Assembly (NCBI GenBank): GCA_905178155.1
Contig: CAJINV010000007.1
Coordinates: forward strand, 352,597 to 400,635
DNA length: 48,039 bases
Direction: 5' to 3'
Source: Amoebophrya sp. A120
Taxonomy: Eukaryota > Sar > Dinophyceae > Syndiniales > Amoebophryaceae
The position numbers and the translations under genes are program-made. Of the stretch, positions 1 through 10,900 are shown one piece after another (the stretch's first letter is position 1; each line of letters starts with the position of its first letter). A model generated the notes under the pieces. It worked only from the letters and a program-made list of their open reading frames with translations, made no database searches and was not told the origin of the DNA.

Positions 1-149
1 GCTTCTCATGCAAGCGATGCGAAACACGACTAGAATCTGCATCAGAAAGATTCATACTCCTTTTATGCATGACAAAAAGTTTTCATTTGGAAACTTCGCA
101 TCACAAATTTTTGCAACTTTGGGGGTGGGGGGCACTTTTCACTGTAATA
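1..149 (-). mobile_element. Introner family F, partial (runs off window)
   Basis: The right end carries the family F TIR (TATTACAGTG on the minus strand, then the GGGGGTGGGG block) next to CGTTT at 150-154. It closely matches the complete copy at 20820-21124. The other end lies outside the window. Confidence 0.85.
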
Positions 150-1997
150 CGTTTGATCACGAATTCGTCGAAGATGGCAGCTTTGTCAGAAGCACGCAGG
201 CGCACCGCCTCGGTCCGCTGGGCCCAGCACGCAAGAAAAGCAGCAACACCGACTGCATATCCTGTGGAAAAACATCCACATCCCCTAGTTAGTTTGTCAA
301 CAGGCCGATCTGCATGCTTAAAATGTCTCTCCTGTGGCGCCCACCCATGTTGAGACGCATTTTCTAGTCGTGCTTTGGAACTTGTGATCATGCTCAAGAA
401 ATCAGCAAAGTAAGTACTTTAGATCTTCTTTGACGCGGTTGCACGAGCTGAATACGATTGAATTACTCGCCCAAACTTGATGTCATGCGTAACAGCCACA
501 GCTTGTTGATTTGTCTTGCAGTAGATTTCCCGGCTTGACTATGTGTCATGCAAAGCAGCCAAAACTTGTGGCATGCAAAGCAGCCAAAACTTGTGGATTT
601 GCCTAGCCGATTCCCCATCTTGACTCCTAGGTTTGTGTTGCAAAATCCCCTAGGTTTGTGTTGCAAAATCCCCTTTTCGTAAAGAAAAGCACTTCGTAAA
701 GAAAAGCACTTCGTAAAGAAAAGCACTTCGTAAAGCAAAGCACTTCGTAAAAAGAAAGCGTAGCCATTGTAGCTCATGTAAAGACTCACAGCAGATACTT
801 CAACACACTAGCAGCGTGCGGGGGGGACCATTGTGGTCCCCCCCACCCGCTGCGCCTCTAAATAAAACACGCCAGGGAGTTTTCTTTTTTTTCCAGCAGA
901 GGCTGGCTGTGGGAAGTAGGGCATTGCCGGGGATTTGAAATGCAAATTATATGACGTTGGCACTGCGATTCTATTTCTATAGCTTATCTTGTGACGTTTA
1001 CATTTTGATTTTCTTTGGCTTTTCTCACTCTTTGGACAGCTTTCGCGTCACTTCATTGATTTTGCAAGTAATAGAAATCACCACGGAAAATGGAACGCGA
1101 ACGCGGAGTCGGAAACATTGAAAACGACCCCAAGCTCAACGGAAGCGCATGGAGGGTGGATGGGGGTTGCAAGATCTGCGCGTGCCGCTGCTGCTACAGT
1201 ATGAGGAAGACTAGGGCGTGGAGAATGCGCACGCGGGTGAGGAGGGAGGAAACGGGACCGAAACGAGAGCAAGGGGCGCAAGACGAAAGTGGATCGAGAA
1301 CCAACTTGCTGGAGCAGCGGACAAGAGCGGAAAGGAAGAATATCAAAACAAGATGAAAAAGCCTTTGATCCGCGCAATTGCTGGAATGTGAATGGCGTGG
1401 ACAGCGGAAGGGGTCTTTCACATTCCAGGAAACGCCCACCGCCCCCAATAGCTTCGTGATCCGAATGATGAAAAAAAATTTTAGAGGGGGCCGGGCAAAA
1501 AAAAAAAAAAAAAAAAATTTCCCGGCTTGACTATGGGAAGATGGGGGCGTTTTTACATATGACACTGCAACGATCGACGCAATCCTTACACCGAGAAAGC
1601 CTGCTATTGTGAGGAAAAATGCCCCCTCCCCATATCGAAAGCGAAACTTGTGTTGCTGTATTTGAGTACACAAATCCGAGCTGTCTTGTTGGAGAGCACT
1701 GCAGGCCCCTACGAAGTGTGAGTAGCGAGGCTTTGGCGTAGGCACTTAGCATGAAAAACATCCACGCTGTAGGCCCAACAGCATGACAAACCGCCTGCAC
1801 AATGCAGGGGAGCCTGCGGAGTTGCCTTCTTGCAAGACAGACGCGATTTGTGACCACAAATCAGCATCACAAATTTCCAAAAGTACACCTTTTCAGTATG
1901 GGGAGGGGGGATTTTTCCTCTCAATACCTGCGGATGCGTAGCTTCCCCCGCTGGTACTACACAGCGAATACTTCTTGGCGTTGATGTTCATCGGCAT
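1..1997 (-). CDS. Putative secreted coiled-coil family protein, paralogue 1 (3' part beyond window)
   Basis: No known family recognised. The CDS starts at ATG 1997 and runs off the left edge. Three exons (1997-1927, 1599-1565, 252-150) join to 69 codons plus two bases, separated by introners at 1605-1926 and 258-1564, with a third element entering at 149. The product begins MPMNINAKKY, then a hydrophobic stretch at about residues 24-47 and the sequence LACWAQRTEA-VRL, which looks like a signal peptide with cleavage after Ala51. The same layout (hydrophobic core, Cys, Gln, then A-V-x-L) occurs in the paralogues starting at 5849 and 13720, so the three are one family. The first two introners lie inside the signal-peptide code, where the paralogues have none. 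Function unknown; secretion is inferred from the N-terminus only. Confidence 0.75.
660..760. repeat. 17-bp tandem repeat (about 5 copies)
   Basis: Copies of TTCGTAAAGAAAAGCAC run head to tail, the last ones diverged. They lie in the insert inside the family B introner. Confidence 0.85.
811..853. other. G/C hairpin
   Basis: GCAGCG..GGGGGGGACCA, a short TTG loop, then TGGTCCCCCCC..CGCTGC form a near-perfect stem-loop inside the insert. Role unknown. Confidence 0.7.
1605..1926 (-). mobile_element. Introner family C, 322 bp
   Basis: TIRs are TATTGTGAGG..CCCCCTCCCCATATCG and its inverse, flanked by perfect CCTGC copies (1600-1604, 1927-1931). Splicing joins ..SYASA to GFLGVR of the first secreted paralogue. 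Confidence 0.9.
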
Positions 1998-3413
1998 TTT
2001 GGTCGAGAAGTGCAAGATAATGTAGAAAAACCTCGTAAAGAAAAAGAAGGGGCGTTGGTTTTATTTTGTGCTGCGGGTAGTCGTGTAGGATTTCTTACTA
2101 GGGTTTTTTACTAGGGCTTATCTACGAGGTGATAGATTGGGGACGAACGCTACTTGTTCACTCCAACTATACTACTGCTCAACAAAACAAGAGGCCCACA
2201 AGATCTTTCACCTCCAGAGATGATGATCTTAGCGGTTAGTTGTACTGGCGGTAAAAAAGAGTGCACAAAGCCGAGAAAAGTTGTGATGCGAAAAAGGGGG
2301 GTTTTCCTGATCAGCTTCCTGGTATTAATGCAATAAACAAGGAGGAGCAGTAGCTTCGCCATATTCATTCTGCGTTCGTCGGAAAATGATTTTTTTTTTC
2401 ATATTCATCGTCACTCGAATGCTTCTTGATCAGGTAAAAGATCTTCGGTGATTTCATAAAGAACTTTGATTTGTCTTGCGGTGCGCGTGCAGGAGACTAC
2501 ATCGAGGACCGAGCATTGTGATTTCACATAAAAACTTTCATTTGTTTTTCGGTGCACCAGGAGGTTCCGTACTACAACGAGGTGGACCGAGGACTGTTCA
2601 CACTTGACTTTATTTGTGGCGAATGACGTATTAATTCAGGCCGAACACCAACAAAGTCGCATCCATGAAAAGTTTCTTTCCACTCTGTGCACCTACTTCT
2701 CGATAGCTTGATTTGCGATGAGGAGCCACATCAAGCAAAGTAACGTAGTCCTACATTCGCAGCTTCAAGAGCGCTCTAAAGTATTGTAAAATCATACGTG
2801 CTGCTGTATGAAATTATCCTTAAATAAATCATACACAGTTTTTTTTCAAAATACCAGCCACATTCCGGGCACGATCCCCGAATTAGTTTAAAAATAGAAA
2901 TGATATACTTCTGGCGATAGCTGTTTTGAAACACTTCTCGGCAAACGACGTAGAAACAACTCTACATCACCGACCGGCGAAAATCCACTCGATTCATATG
3001 ATTTTTCTTTCAAATAATTCCATTTAGAGGCGCCGGTAGAAGTGAAGCACTTCGCTAAAGTATCTGCATCTTCATACCATCTGCTCTACGCCACGAAGAG
3101 GGCCCATAGGTTTCACAAAAACAGGTTTTTTGGTTTGATATTCTGAACAAGATTGGTCGGGCCGCTTTGATCTTGCTCTAACGAATATTATCAAAATAAA
3201 AGTCTAGACTGTTCCGATAAAAAAACGTCTCGCGCGGCTTGTTCACGTTTATACGCCACTGCGTCATTTTGATAAAACAAGTAGAAGCAGTATGCCAACC
3301 TCCGACTGTGGTGATCGGACCGCTACCATGCTACAAATACAATCCGGCACGAATCCTCTATCGCGAAGCGAAGTTTCGACCTCAAACTATTATCGCGAAG
3401 CGAAGTTTCGACC
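1998..3413. other. Intergenic: upstream of paralogue 1 / 3' flank of paralogue 2
   Basis: No gene seen. It contains a duplicated block (about 2300-2890) also found at 6240-6945, and a 29-bp tandem duplication containing CGCGAAGCGAAGTTTCG at about 3357-3418. The rest is AT-rich without recognisable features. Confidence 0.6.
2300..2890. repeat. Duplicated upstream block, copy 1
   Basis: Highly similar to 6240-6945, for example the shared stretches GAACTTTGATTTGTCTTGCG and AATGACGTATTAATTCAGGC. Both copies start about 300-390 bp upstream of a paralogue start codon, so they probably came from tandem duplication of gene plus promoter. The second copy holds about 140 bp more. Confidence 0.85.
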
Positions 3414-5849
3414 TCAAACGAGTCCTCTAGCGTGAAGCAAATCAAGGGGGAAAACGACTGGAACAAGCTTTGTTGACATACCTGCGACTCGACGCCTATC
3501 GGATGCAACGTCGGCCTCATTGCCGCCGCTGAGAAAATAAAGCACCGTTAGCTGCACCGGCGGGCCATCGTCGCCGTTCGCCGGAACAGTCCACGGCCGC
3601 AAGCGACATTGCGACGGACTGCGGCTGCGACTCTGGCTGCTACTCTGGCTGCTACTCTGGCTGCGACTCCGGCTGCGACTCTGGCTGCGGCCCCGCTTCC
3701 TTTCATTAAGGCTGCTGCATCAGTTGCAAATATCCCTGGAAGTCTGGCAACGTCAAAACTTGTGGTGAGCTGCCCTGTGGGATAAAAAAAAGACCTCAGC
3801 ACTGAACTCGTCAGCACGCTACGCCGTGCATTCCAGGCCTCATGGTCATGGGGCATGCGCATGAAAAGCCTGCATGACAAAGTTTACAATCTTTCGCACC
3901 ACATCCAGATCCAGGGATAAATATCTTGACGCGATGCATATGTCTAGCTGTCTGTATTCGACGCTTGTCGTACCATCATATCCAGAGTAGATGATAGTTT
4001 GTACTCGACGACCACCAGTCCGTTCCGGGGACGGGGACGCAGGCCGGGTCCACATTCCGAGATCTTGCTCCACCAAACGGAGCTTCTCGTCCACCAGCCG
4101 GCGCTTCTGCAACATCGCCCGCCTGAAACCACGCTCCGAAATCCGATCCGGGACTATCGCGTAAACCCTTCTAGAGTCAGGGAACAAAGGATTGATCCAT
4201 CGACCTTGACAACCAACCCATTCCTCCGTCAAAAACGTCTCCTGGTGCCGAAGGAGGAGAAATTGCACATCAAGAAGCTGCACCACCACCATTCGCTTCG
4301 CTGGCTCGGAAAGGGTCTGGAGACGGTCTTTCAACTCCTGCGTCGTCTCCCGAAGGGAAGTGGGCAAAAACGTGTTCATCTCCAACTCGGATATGTCTTG
4401 TTGTAGGGCTTTCTGAAGGTCATCACCGATACTCTCCGCGTCCATAACGCGACGCACCGTGTTGAGGTGGAGAAGCCGCCTGGTGAACGTCAAATAAACC
4501 TGCCGCAAGCGAATGATATTGGCATTGCCCACAGCTTCCTCGTACCTCGACGGGACCCTCTTTTCTAGGGTTTCCGCACTCACGAAGGCCCGACTGACGT
4601 CCTTCCTATAATGCAAGAATTCCTTCCACGCGTCCGGGGTCTGGCAGGGAGGGGCAAGGCCTCTGGCCTTCTCACCACCAGATGCGAGCGCGTCGCCAAG
4701 GCCTGTCCTCCAAATGTCCCTGATGGACCTGTAATCTTCCAGCACCTGCTCACTCACAAGTTCACCTGCGAGGCGGTCCTCCAAAAAACGCAGTTCCTGA
4801 TCGATTATAGAGCGCCTCTGCAACGTGTTCCGTGGCACCGTGTTCTGGACCACCCCTCCAACGGCAGCGGCCTCGTCCAAAAGCTTCGCCTCAAGCATCT
4901 CCTGGAGGTGAGACCGATCCTCTTTCAGAAGCTTCGCCCTCTCCCGCCGCACCTCAAACTCCACGTCCGTCTCCACTCGTCTGCCGGACCGCGTCTCCTT
5001 GTCTATGCGGGTATGAACCTCTTGAAGCCTCTGGTTCACAAGCAGATGATCCTTGACGAGCTGAGATGTCCACTCCTCCGCGGGAGCGCCGTCCTCCAGC
5101 AATTCTTGCAAAAGCAGGTGTCGAAATAAGGACGAATCTGTCGTCGAAGGTGAGGGTCTGAGAGGACGGTACTGCATCGGGAGGCCACTTAGGATCCCCT
5201 CTGTCTCGATAGCAGAAAAGCTTCGCAAGTGCAGATAGCGTGGTATTACTCGATCAAGCTCCTCCGGGGACAGAAGCTCCAGGTACCGCGTATGACCCGC
5301 TCAGGTGATACAATCTGCTCAGACATTACAACAAGTAGAAGCGCAGCTTTATTGTGATGCAAGCGGTGCGCGGCCACCTGGGTTCTTACTCTCAGAGGAA
5401 TATTACGCAAGACAAGTTCTGGAGTCCCAAACCCCCGCACAAAAATTTTATTAATCTGGCGAAATTTGTCTTGCAGAAGGCGGAGGGCTCTGCGATTCTG
5501 TCATGCTCGTCAGGCAACACAAAATCCACATTCTATTGTAGCAGTTGAGATCATTGTAACACCTGAGCACGCTATACTCCGAAAACGCTACATCTTCAAC
5601 GAAGCTAGGATCAGGCCACCGCGCCTCGTCCTCCTCCGGCCGCAGGGTAATCATCGCAGTGTCTCCATCAGCAGCTCCGCTACTAGCAGCTCCGCTTGCC
5701 AGACTTACCGCACCGGCCGACTGAGCGCAGCAAGCAAGAAGAGCAGCAGCACCGCCTGTAATCGACGCAACCCTTGCGGCGAGAAAACCTGCCGACGTGC
5801 CGCGCGCAGAGCCCTTCTTGGCTCTGTGTTTGTCTTTGTTCACCATCAT
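3414..5849 (-). CDS. Putative secreted coiled-coil protein with RS-rich tail, paralogue 2
   Basis: Function unknown. The start is ATG 5849 (a second Met follows at once). The signal peptide is about residues 20-47 (AAALLACCAQSAGA-VSL). A long charged, probably helical region follows, rich in R, E, L, with units resembling VP..(10)..R..LVDEKLR and RRERAKLL that recur in the paralogue at 13720-7909. Two introns are inferred: 5299-5568 (TIR-bounded, non-GT-AG) and the family A introner 3718-3940. Removing them leaves 1938 bp (645 aa) in one frame. After the second intron the frame becomes an Arg/Ser tail (about 3600-3700, GRSQSRSRSR), like the shorter tail of the 13720 gene. Without that splice the frame would stop at 3846. 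The final roughly 70 residues are the least certain. Confidence 0.7.
3620..3705. repeat. Short tandem repeat coding Arg-Ser-Gln
   Basis: Repeats of the type CTGGCTGC(G/T)ACT on the plus strand. In the chosen minus frame they read as alternating R-S and S-Q dipeptides; in another frame they read A-A-R-V. Confidence 0.8.
3718..3940 (-). mobile_element. Introner family A, diverged, 223 bp
   Basis: The left end CATCAGTTGCAAATATCCC and the right end (inverse of TATGCATCGCG..ATATTTATCCCTGG) are diverged family A TIRs, close to those at 29405. Flanks TGCTG and TGTCT match poorly as a TSD. Removal of element plus 5 bp (228 bp) keeps the frame into the RS tail. Confidence 0.6.
5299..5568 (-). other. 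TIR-bounded intron, provisional family H, 270 bp
   Basis: The ends are inverted copies of GCTCAGGTG(A/T)TACAAT. Cutting exactly at the TIR ends joins ..EYSV to GHTRYLELL in frame; GT-AG choices nearby do not. No clear TSD. Internal GCATCACAA and GCATGACA motifs are like those of other introners. Confidence 0.55.
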
Positions 5850-7908
5850 TTTGGATAAATTAGAAATGACGTTTTTCCACCTGCGGGGGTAGAATGACTA
5901 CAGAGAAGATGTATATACAACAAATTTATGGCGAAAAATCGAAATCTATTTGAAGGTCGTGACCTTGTTCTACAGAAAGAAAGAATGTTGATTTGTGGCT
6001 TGAAGAAAGATGATTCGAGACGAAAGTACAGCTATTTTTATGCGGTTTTAGTGCTGGTACAAAAGTGCTTAAAGTCGATAACGGTTAAATCCGAATCAGT
6101 GGCGTTTAGTTTTTTTAGATGATTTGCTTTTTGTGTACTAAATGAGCTCCTTATAATTCCACTCGTCCTGCTTCCAAAACAAACACAAACAAAAAAAAGC
6201 TAGCGACTGTTGCTGTCGATTGACCAATGCAAACGGTCTGCGGTTTTCCTGATCCTGATTATGCATACAAGGAGGAGCAGATTGGCCATATTTGTTCTGT
6301 GTTTGTCGGAAAATGATCTATCGATTGCTTCTTCAAGATCGCGTGAAAGAAGATCCTCGGTGATTACATAAAGAACTTTGATTTGTCTTGCGGTGAAGGT
6401 GAAGGAGCTTCGGTACTACAACGACGACCGGGCATTGTTCACACTTTTGTAGTGACGAATGATATGCTTCGTGCGCTTTTGCAGGTTTGTCTCGATCCTG
6501 AACAGTCTCCGCTGCCAAACGCGCAATTCTTGCGGTGCACGTGCAGGAGAGGACCGAGCATTGTGATTTCGCACAAAAACTTTCATTTGTTTTTCGGTGC
6601 ACCAGGACCAGGGCCTTCCGTACTACAACGAGATAGACCGAGCATTGTTCACACTTGACTTTATTTGTGGCGAATGACGTATTAATTCAGGCCGAACACC
6701 AACAAAGTCGCATCCATGAAAAGTTTCTTTCCACTCTGTGCACCTACTTCTCGATAGCTTGATTTGCGATGAGGAGCCAGAAGCAAAGTAATGTAAGTAG
6801 TCCTACATTCGCAGCTTCAAGAGCGCTCTAAAGTATTGTAAAACCATTATCATACATGTTGCTGTATACTAAAATTATCCTTAGATAAATCATACACAGT
6901 TTTTTTCCAAAATACCAGCCACATTCCGGGCACGATCCCCGAATCGGCGTCCAACTACCGACTCTAGAAGGGTAGTTGACAACTTTTTCACTACAAACCC
7001 CGCAACGCTTCTTTGAGGAAAAGGCTTCACGTTCAAATCGCAATGGCCGCACCACCACTGACATAGAACGAGAAGAAGATCATGTTCAGCTTTAGTATGG
7101 TGAATTCGGAAATTATATGAAGAAAGGGAAAGCACGACTGTATGCCAACAAAAACTACTTCAGAAACCACATGCGCCTACTTGTGGCGCAAGCTGTTGCT
7201 GTGGTGATTGTAGGTCTCAACATGATCTTCATCCTCTCCGCCGTAGAAGGTGAGCAGCTACTAAGTAGTGGCACCGCCGAACTACACAAGTAACTTGCGT
7301 TCCTTCCTCGCGCTCGCTGCCTTTTATCGGCGGTACTTACAACTTTGTGGGTCTGGGTTCGCGCTCCCCATATGGATTATATTACTGCTCACATGAGATA
7401 TCGTACAGATGGATCATCAACACAATCTCGAGGATGATCGTCGTGGAGCTTTTGTTCAATACTTATACGTCTACATGCTTCTAGAAAAATTATACATGGT
7501 TCTGGTGCTGACGAGTCCGTTTTGGTGGAGAGAGACGAGAGGAGCACGTGGATTTTTAAAATACTGGTTGTATGCACTGTGATTATATCTCTTTTTTTTT
7601 CAATTTGATGAATAAAATATAGCCAGGCGCATCAAGAGGCTCGCCACTCCCTGGCCCAACGTGTGGCCCGACGTAAAATCCAAGAGAGCACATCACGCGA
7701 CTGTTGCCTTCTCTAAAACTGCCGGCAGTCTTCTACCTGCATCTTCTGATACTTATCATCTTCTGGTAATTACTTCACGCCAACGCTTTCGACGTCGCAA
7801 AATAGAAAAGCCTTTTCTTGTCTATTGTCTTGTGTTAAAGTTGTAGCGCTCGTCCTCGATTCCCCACGAAAAAAAATCAACAAATCCCTACCCTTCCGAG
7901 ACAACGAC
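5850..7908. other. Intergenic: upstream of paralogue 2 / 3' flank of paralogue 3
   Basis: No gene seen. It holds the second copy of the duplicated upstream block (6240-6945). The section 5960-6100 also resembles 13800-13990 upstream of the third paralogue (shared AGAATGTTGATTTG and AGTCGATA), so all three upstream regions are related. Confidence 0.6.
6240..6945. repeat. Duplicated upstream block, copy 2
   Basis: Paralogous to 2300-2890, ending at the same point (CACGATCCCCGAAT). It contains an internal partial duplication of a TACTACAACGA..CCG(G/A)GCATTGTTCACACTT motif. Confidence 0.85.
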
Positions 7909-10900
7909 TCACGGCTTCCCTTTGCAGCCGCCCGAAGGGTATCAAGTGTAAAAATGTCTGGGTCTGGAAGAATGCGCGATTTGTCATGCTGCTTTTCCAT
8001 GACGATGACCCATGAGGTCTGGAATGCCGGAGCTAGCATGACATATTCTGCGAGAACTTTCTAGTGCCTATCCTGCATGAGAAACTACCTCCCGACTTGG
8101 TCAAAATTGGGCGACTTTTGGTAATCATCGTTCGTTCGTATGGATCGGCTCTGCCGACCGGGTGACCCATCGCCTTGCATATAAATGACCGACATAGGCG
8201 ATCCCCGTTACGGGACATACATATTGGCCGTACGGAAGGGCCCTAGGCGCTACATACATAGTTCATCCTAGCGCCTACCACTTCGGTCGGGACTAAGTCA
8301 GCCTGGTCCTGGGGGTTCACAGCGCACTAGCCATCTGCTAGCATAAACAGACTGGGTTTTACAAACTGTAACTGATCTAACATCTCATAACAGTGAGGCC
8401 ATCATAAAGGTGCGCTAAAACGAGTTCGGGGCGCTCCGTACGGAAGGGAGCCTTTCGACGCGGCGCACACTCTCCTGTAGAGTTTTACGCGGAACACGGA
8501 TGGGCCGCGCACGCAACTCAGTCGAGGAGGACACACGCTCCCTCAATAATAGAGGTGGTAGTCACTCACGGCGGCTGGCCTGTCTGAAAACGGTAATCCC
8601 CACCTCCCATCTTCCCGGTTCGTCAATGACTCTGGCAAGCCATGTTACTTAGACTCCCCGCACATGCAAATATGGGACGGCGGGGGGGTTTTAAAAAGAG
8701 CTCTCGCCGTCCTTGATCTACTATAAAAGAAAAAGCCCTATAATTTCGGCGAGGCTGTTTAACTATTCGCTAGCTGATGGCCTCCTGTATAGTAATGGTC
8801 TCCCTTTTCTCCTCCTTTCCCCTTTCTCAATTTAACTCGCCTGCATCCTCCTGCTAATTTAACTCGCCTCCCCATTTATCTCGCTGAAAGCTCCGTCCTC
8901 AATTTCACTCGCCTGCCAATTTATTCGCGACGCCTACGGCTTTACTTCGGCGCATGGTGTGAAATCTTCGCGGCTTCTCTTCTCAGCTCCTCGACCTCTG
9001 CGCAGCGTTTTGCACTGTTGCCTTCGTTTTTTTTTTTTTTGGATCCGCGCCGCGCTTCAGTTTCAGTTTCAGTGGAGCGCCCCACCGGGCGGAATACTTC
9101 TGGTGGTAGACGTGGCCCAGGGATTTGTGGCTTCGCGCCGCGACGACTTGATGGGGGTCCCGCACCCCCCCTCCGTTTCCAAAAATGCAGTTTGTGCGTG
9201 AATGCTGCAAAACCTCCGACACCGCGGCACAAGAAGGAACAAGCTCCTCTTCACCATACACAAACCCAAAGAAGGAAATCTTCGGGATGAGGATATTGAT
9301 GACCGCAATCAATGACGCCAATGGCAACTACAACCCGAAGTAGGGGAGGGGTAGCTACTCCCGCACAACGCGCTGAATTCGCTTTGTACGTGTCGAGCCG
9401 GTAGCAGCGGCACACGTCCGACACAGCTTTTTTCACGTCGACGAAGAACTTTTTTTTTTTTGCTGCATCGGAAAACCCTAAACACCTAAACCCATCTATT
9501 TACTGCGGGAGGAAGCAGCCCCGGATTTTGTGCGACGAAGTTCGTAAAACGGTCAAAAAATTATTGTAGTGGTTACGCTATTGACTGTGTGCGCGCTTCA
9601 AAAAAACTTAAGCCCACACAGGTCCGCATTTAGCTACCGCCCGCCCTAAATGAGGCACGTCCTAACCCCGGTGGCAGCGAGGCAGTTCTTTTTTTTTGAA
9701 AATTACGCCGGGCGTTTGCAGGATAGCAGTAGCCGCAGATGCAAACCTGCGGCTGCTAAGACGGTTGTAAAATTAAATAGCACGAATAGAGTACTTTTAT
9801 TTGTACAAAGCGAAGTACTACGAACGAACGAGGGGGGAGGGGCGGGACCGTTGAACCCCCTGGCAAAAATCATGTCGCTCTGCTCTCCACCGGTGGAAAT
9901 CGAAGCTCTGCCCCGAACGATCGCCGTCTTCTGATATCAAGTGATAGACCCATACCCCCCAAGCAACAACCCGCTGGCTAGGCGGAAAAAAAAGAGAAGC
10001 CCCTGCGAGGACGCGGGGTCCGCGGAACGACTAGCGCTACAAGGCGTGGATCAAGTAAGACTAAGTGCGAAGACCACTAGGAGACGACAAAAGACTGTAA
10101 AAGGGTAGAGACCTACATCTACATGGGACAACACCGGGCACGGGGAAGATCTAATTTTTTAAAGGCGAAGGAGCGTACGAATTTGCGATCTAGCTCCTTG
10201 GACAAAACAAACGAAGAGCGGCAAAGGCGAAGTGCTTAATAACGACTACAAGATGGCAGGAGTCATACAAAGCATACATAGCAGCAGCAAGCAAATCGGA
10301 TTCGCATTGCTGTGCACCGGCAGAAACTTCAATCACAACGAAACCCAACCCCTCAGCCGCGAAGCCGAAGGGCCGGGGGCCTGGCACCTAACTCGAGGTT
10401 TGGAGTCCAAGCACCGACGTCCTGTTCTTGACATCTTGTTCTTTTGTAAGGCATGACTGCAATTCTTTTGTAAGGCATTGCAATTCTTTTGTAAGGCGCT
10501 TGTTTCTCTGAGTGCGGTCGATCTTCTTGGCCTATCGTCGTCGCCTGTTTGAAAGTTTGGACATTTTTGAGGCGCCCCGCGATTCGCCTGAAGCTTCTCG
10601 GGGTGATCTTGGCCCTGTCGCGTTCGTTGGCAAATTAAGGGATCCCCTGGAGATCCTTAATCTGACTGCGCTGAAACGATCTTAGAAGTATGAGGGCAGG
10701 ATCTTAAGACGAACGCGCCGGGTCATATTTTCCGGCAGTCCTCGAGCCTGCCGGGCCTTTTCTTTTTTAATTCAAACGGGAAATAGTGTTTTCGTTTTTT
10801 TCTATGATTTCGATGCTGTGCGTTTTTCAAAAATCTCCGGAGTGCATTTCTCAGACTTTTCAGTCGCTCGGCCTGGTGTCCGATTTTCGGTCCGTCACTA

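Larger units (their letters stand above)
544..1516 (+). mobile_element. Retroposition-like insert within introner
   Basis: The 19-bp sequence ATTTCCCGGCTTGACTATG occurs at 525-543 and again at 1517-1535, and a poly-A run (about 1498-1517) directly precedes the right copy. This is the layout left by poly-A-primed retroposition. The insert starts with introner-like sequence, then short tandem repeats (a 25-bp unit x2, a 23-bp unit x2, a 17-bp TTCGTAAAGAAAAGCAC unit about x5), then a G/C hairpin at 811-853. It has no recognisable gene. Confidence 0.6.
258..1564 (-). mobile_element. Introner family B enlarged to 1307 bp by an insert
   Basis: The left end is a standard family B TIR (TATCCTGTGGAAAAACATCC) after CTGCA at 253-257. 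The right end (GGGGGCGTTTTTACATATGACA) is followed by CTGCA at 1565-1569. Splicing with one CTGCA copy joins ..ASIVA to VGVAAF in frame. Normal family B copies are about 280 bp; the excess is the insert at about 544-1516. Confidence 0.8.
8090..10560. other. Cargo of giant introner, non-coding part
   Basis: No convincing gene. It holds AATTTAACTCGCCT-type tandem repeats (about 8815-8930), poly-T runs (about 9028 and 9450), a short telomere-like stretch (9473-9492), and three TTCTTTTGTAAGGCATTGCA-like repeats (about 10436-10500). The poly-T runs could be poly-A tails of minus-strand retro-inserts. Confidence 0.5.

Noticed and set aside
3999-5129. Plus-strand frames of 135 and 172 codons
   Set aside because: Antisense shadows of paralogue 2, which has a signal peptide and a paralogue.
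7500-7560. Hammerhead-ribozyme-like CTGACGAGTCCG
   Set aside because: The second conserved segment (GAAA at the right spacing with pairing stems) could not be found.
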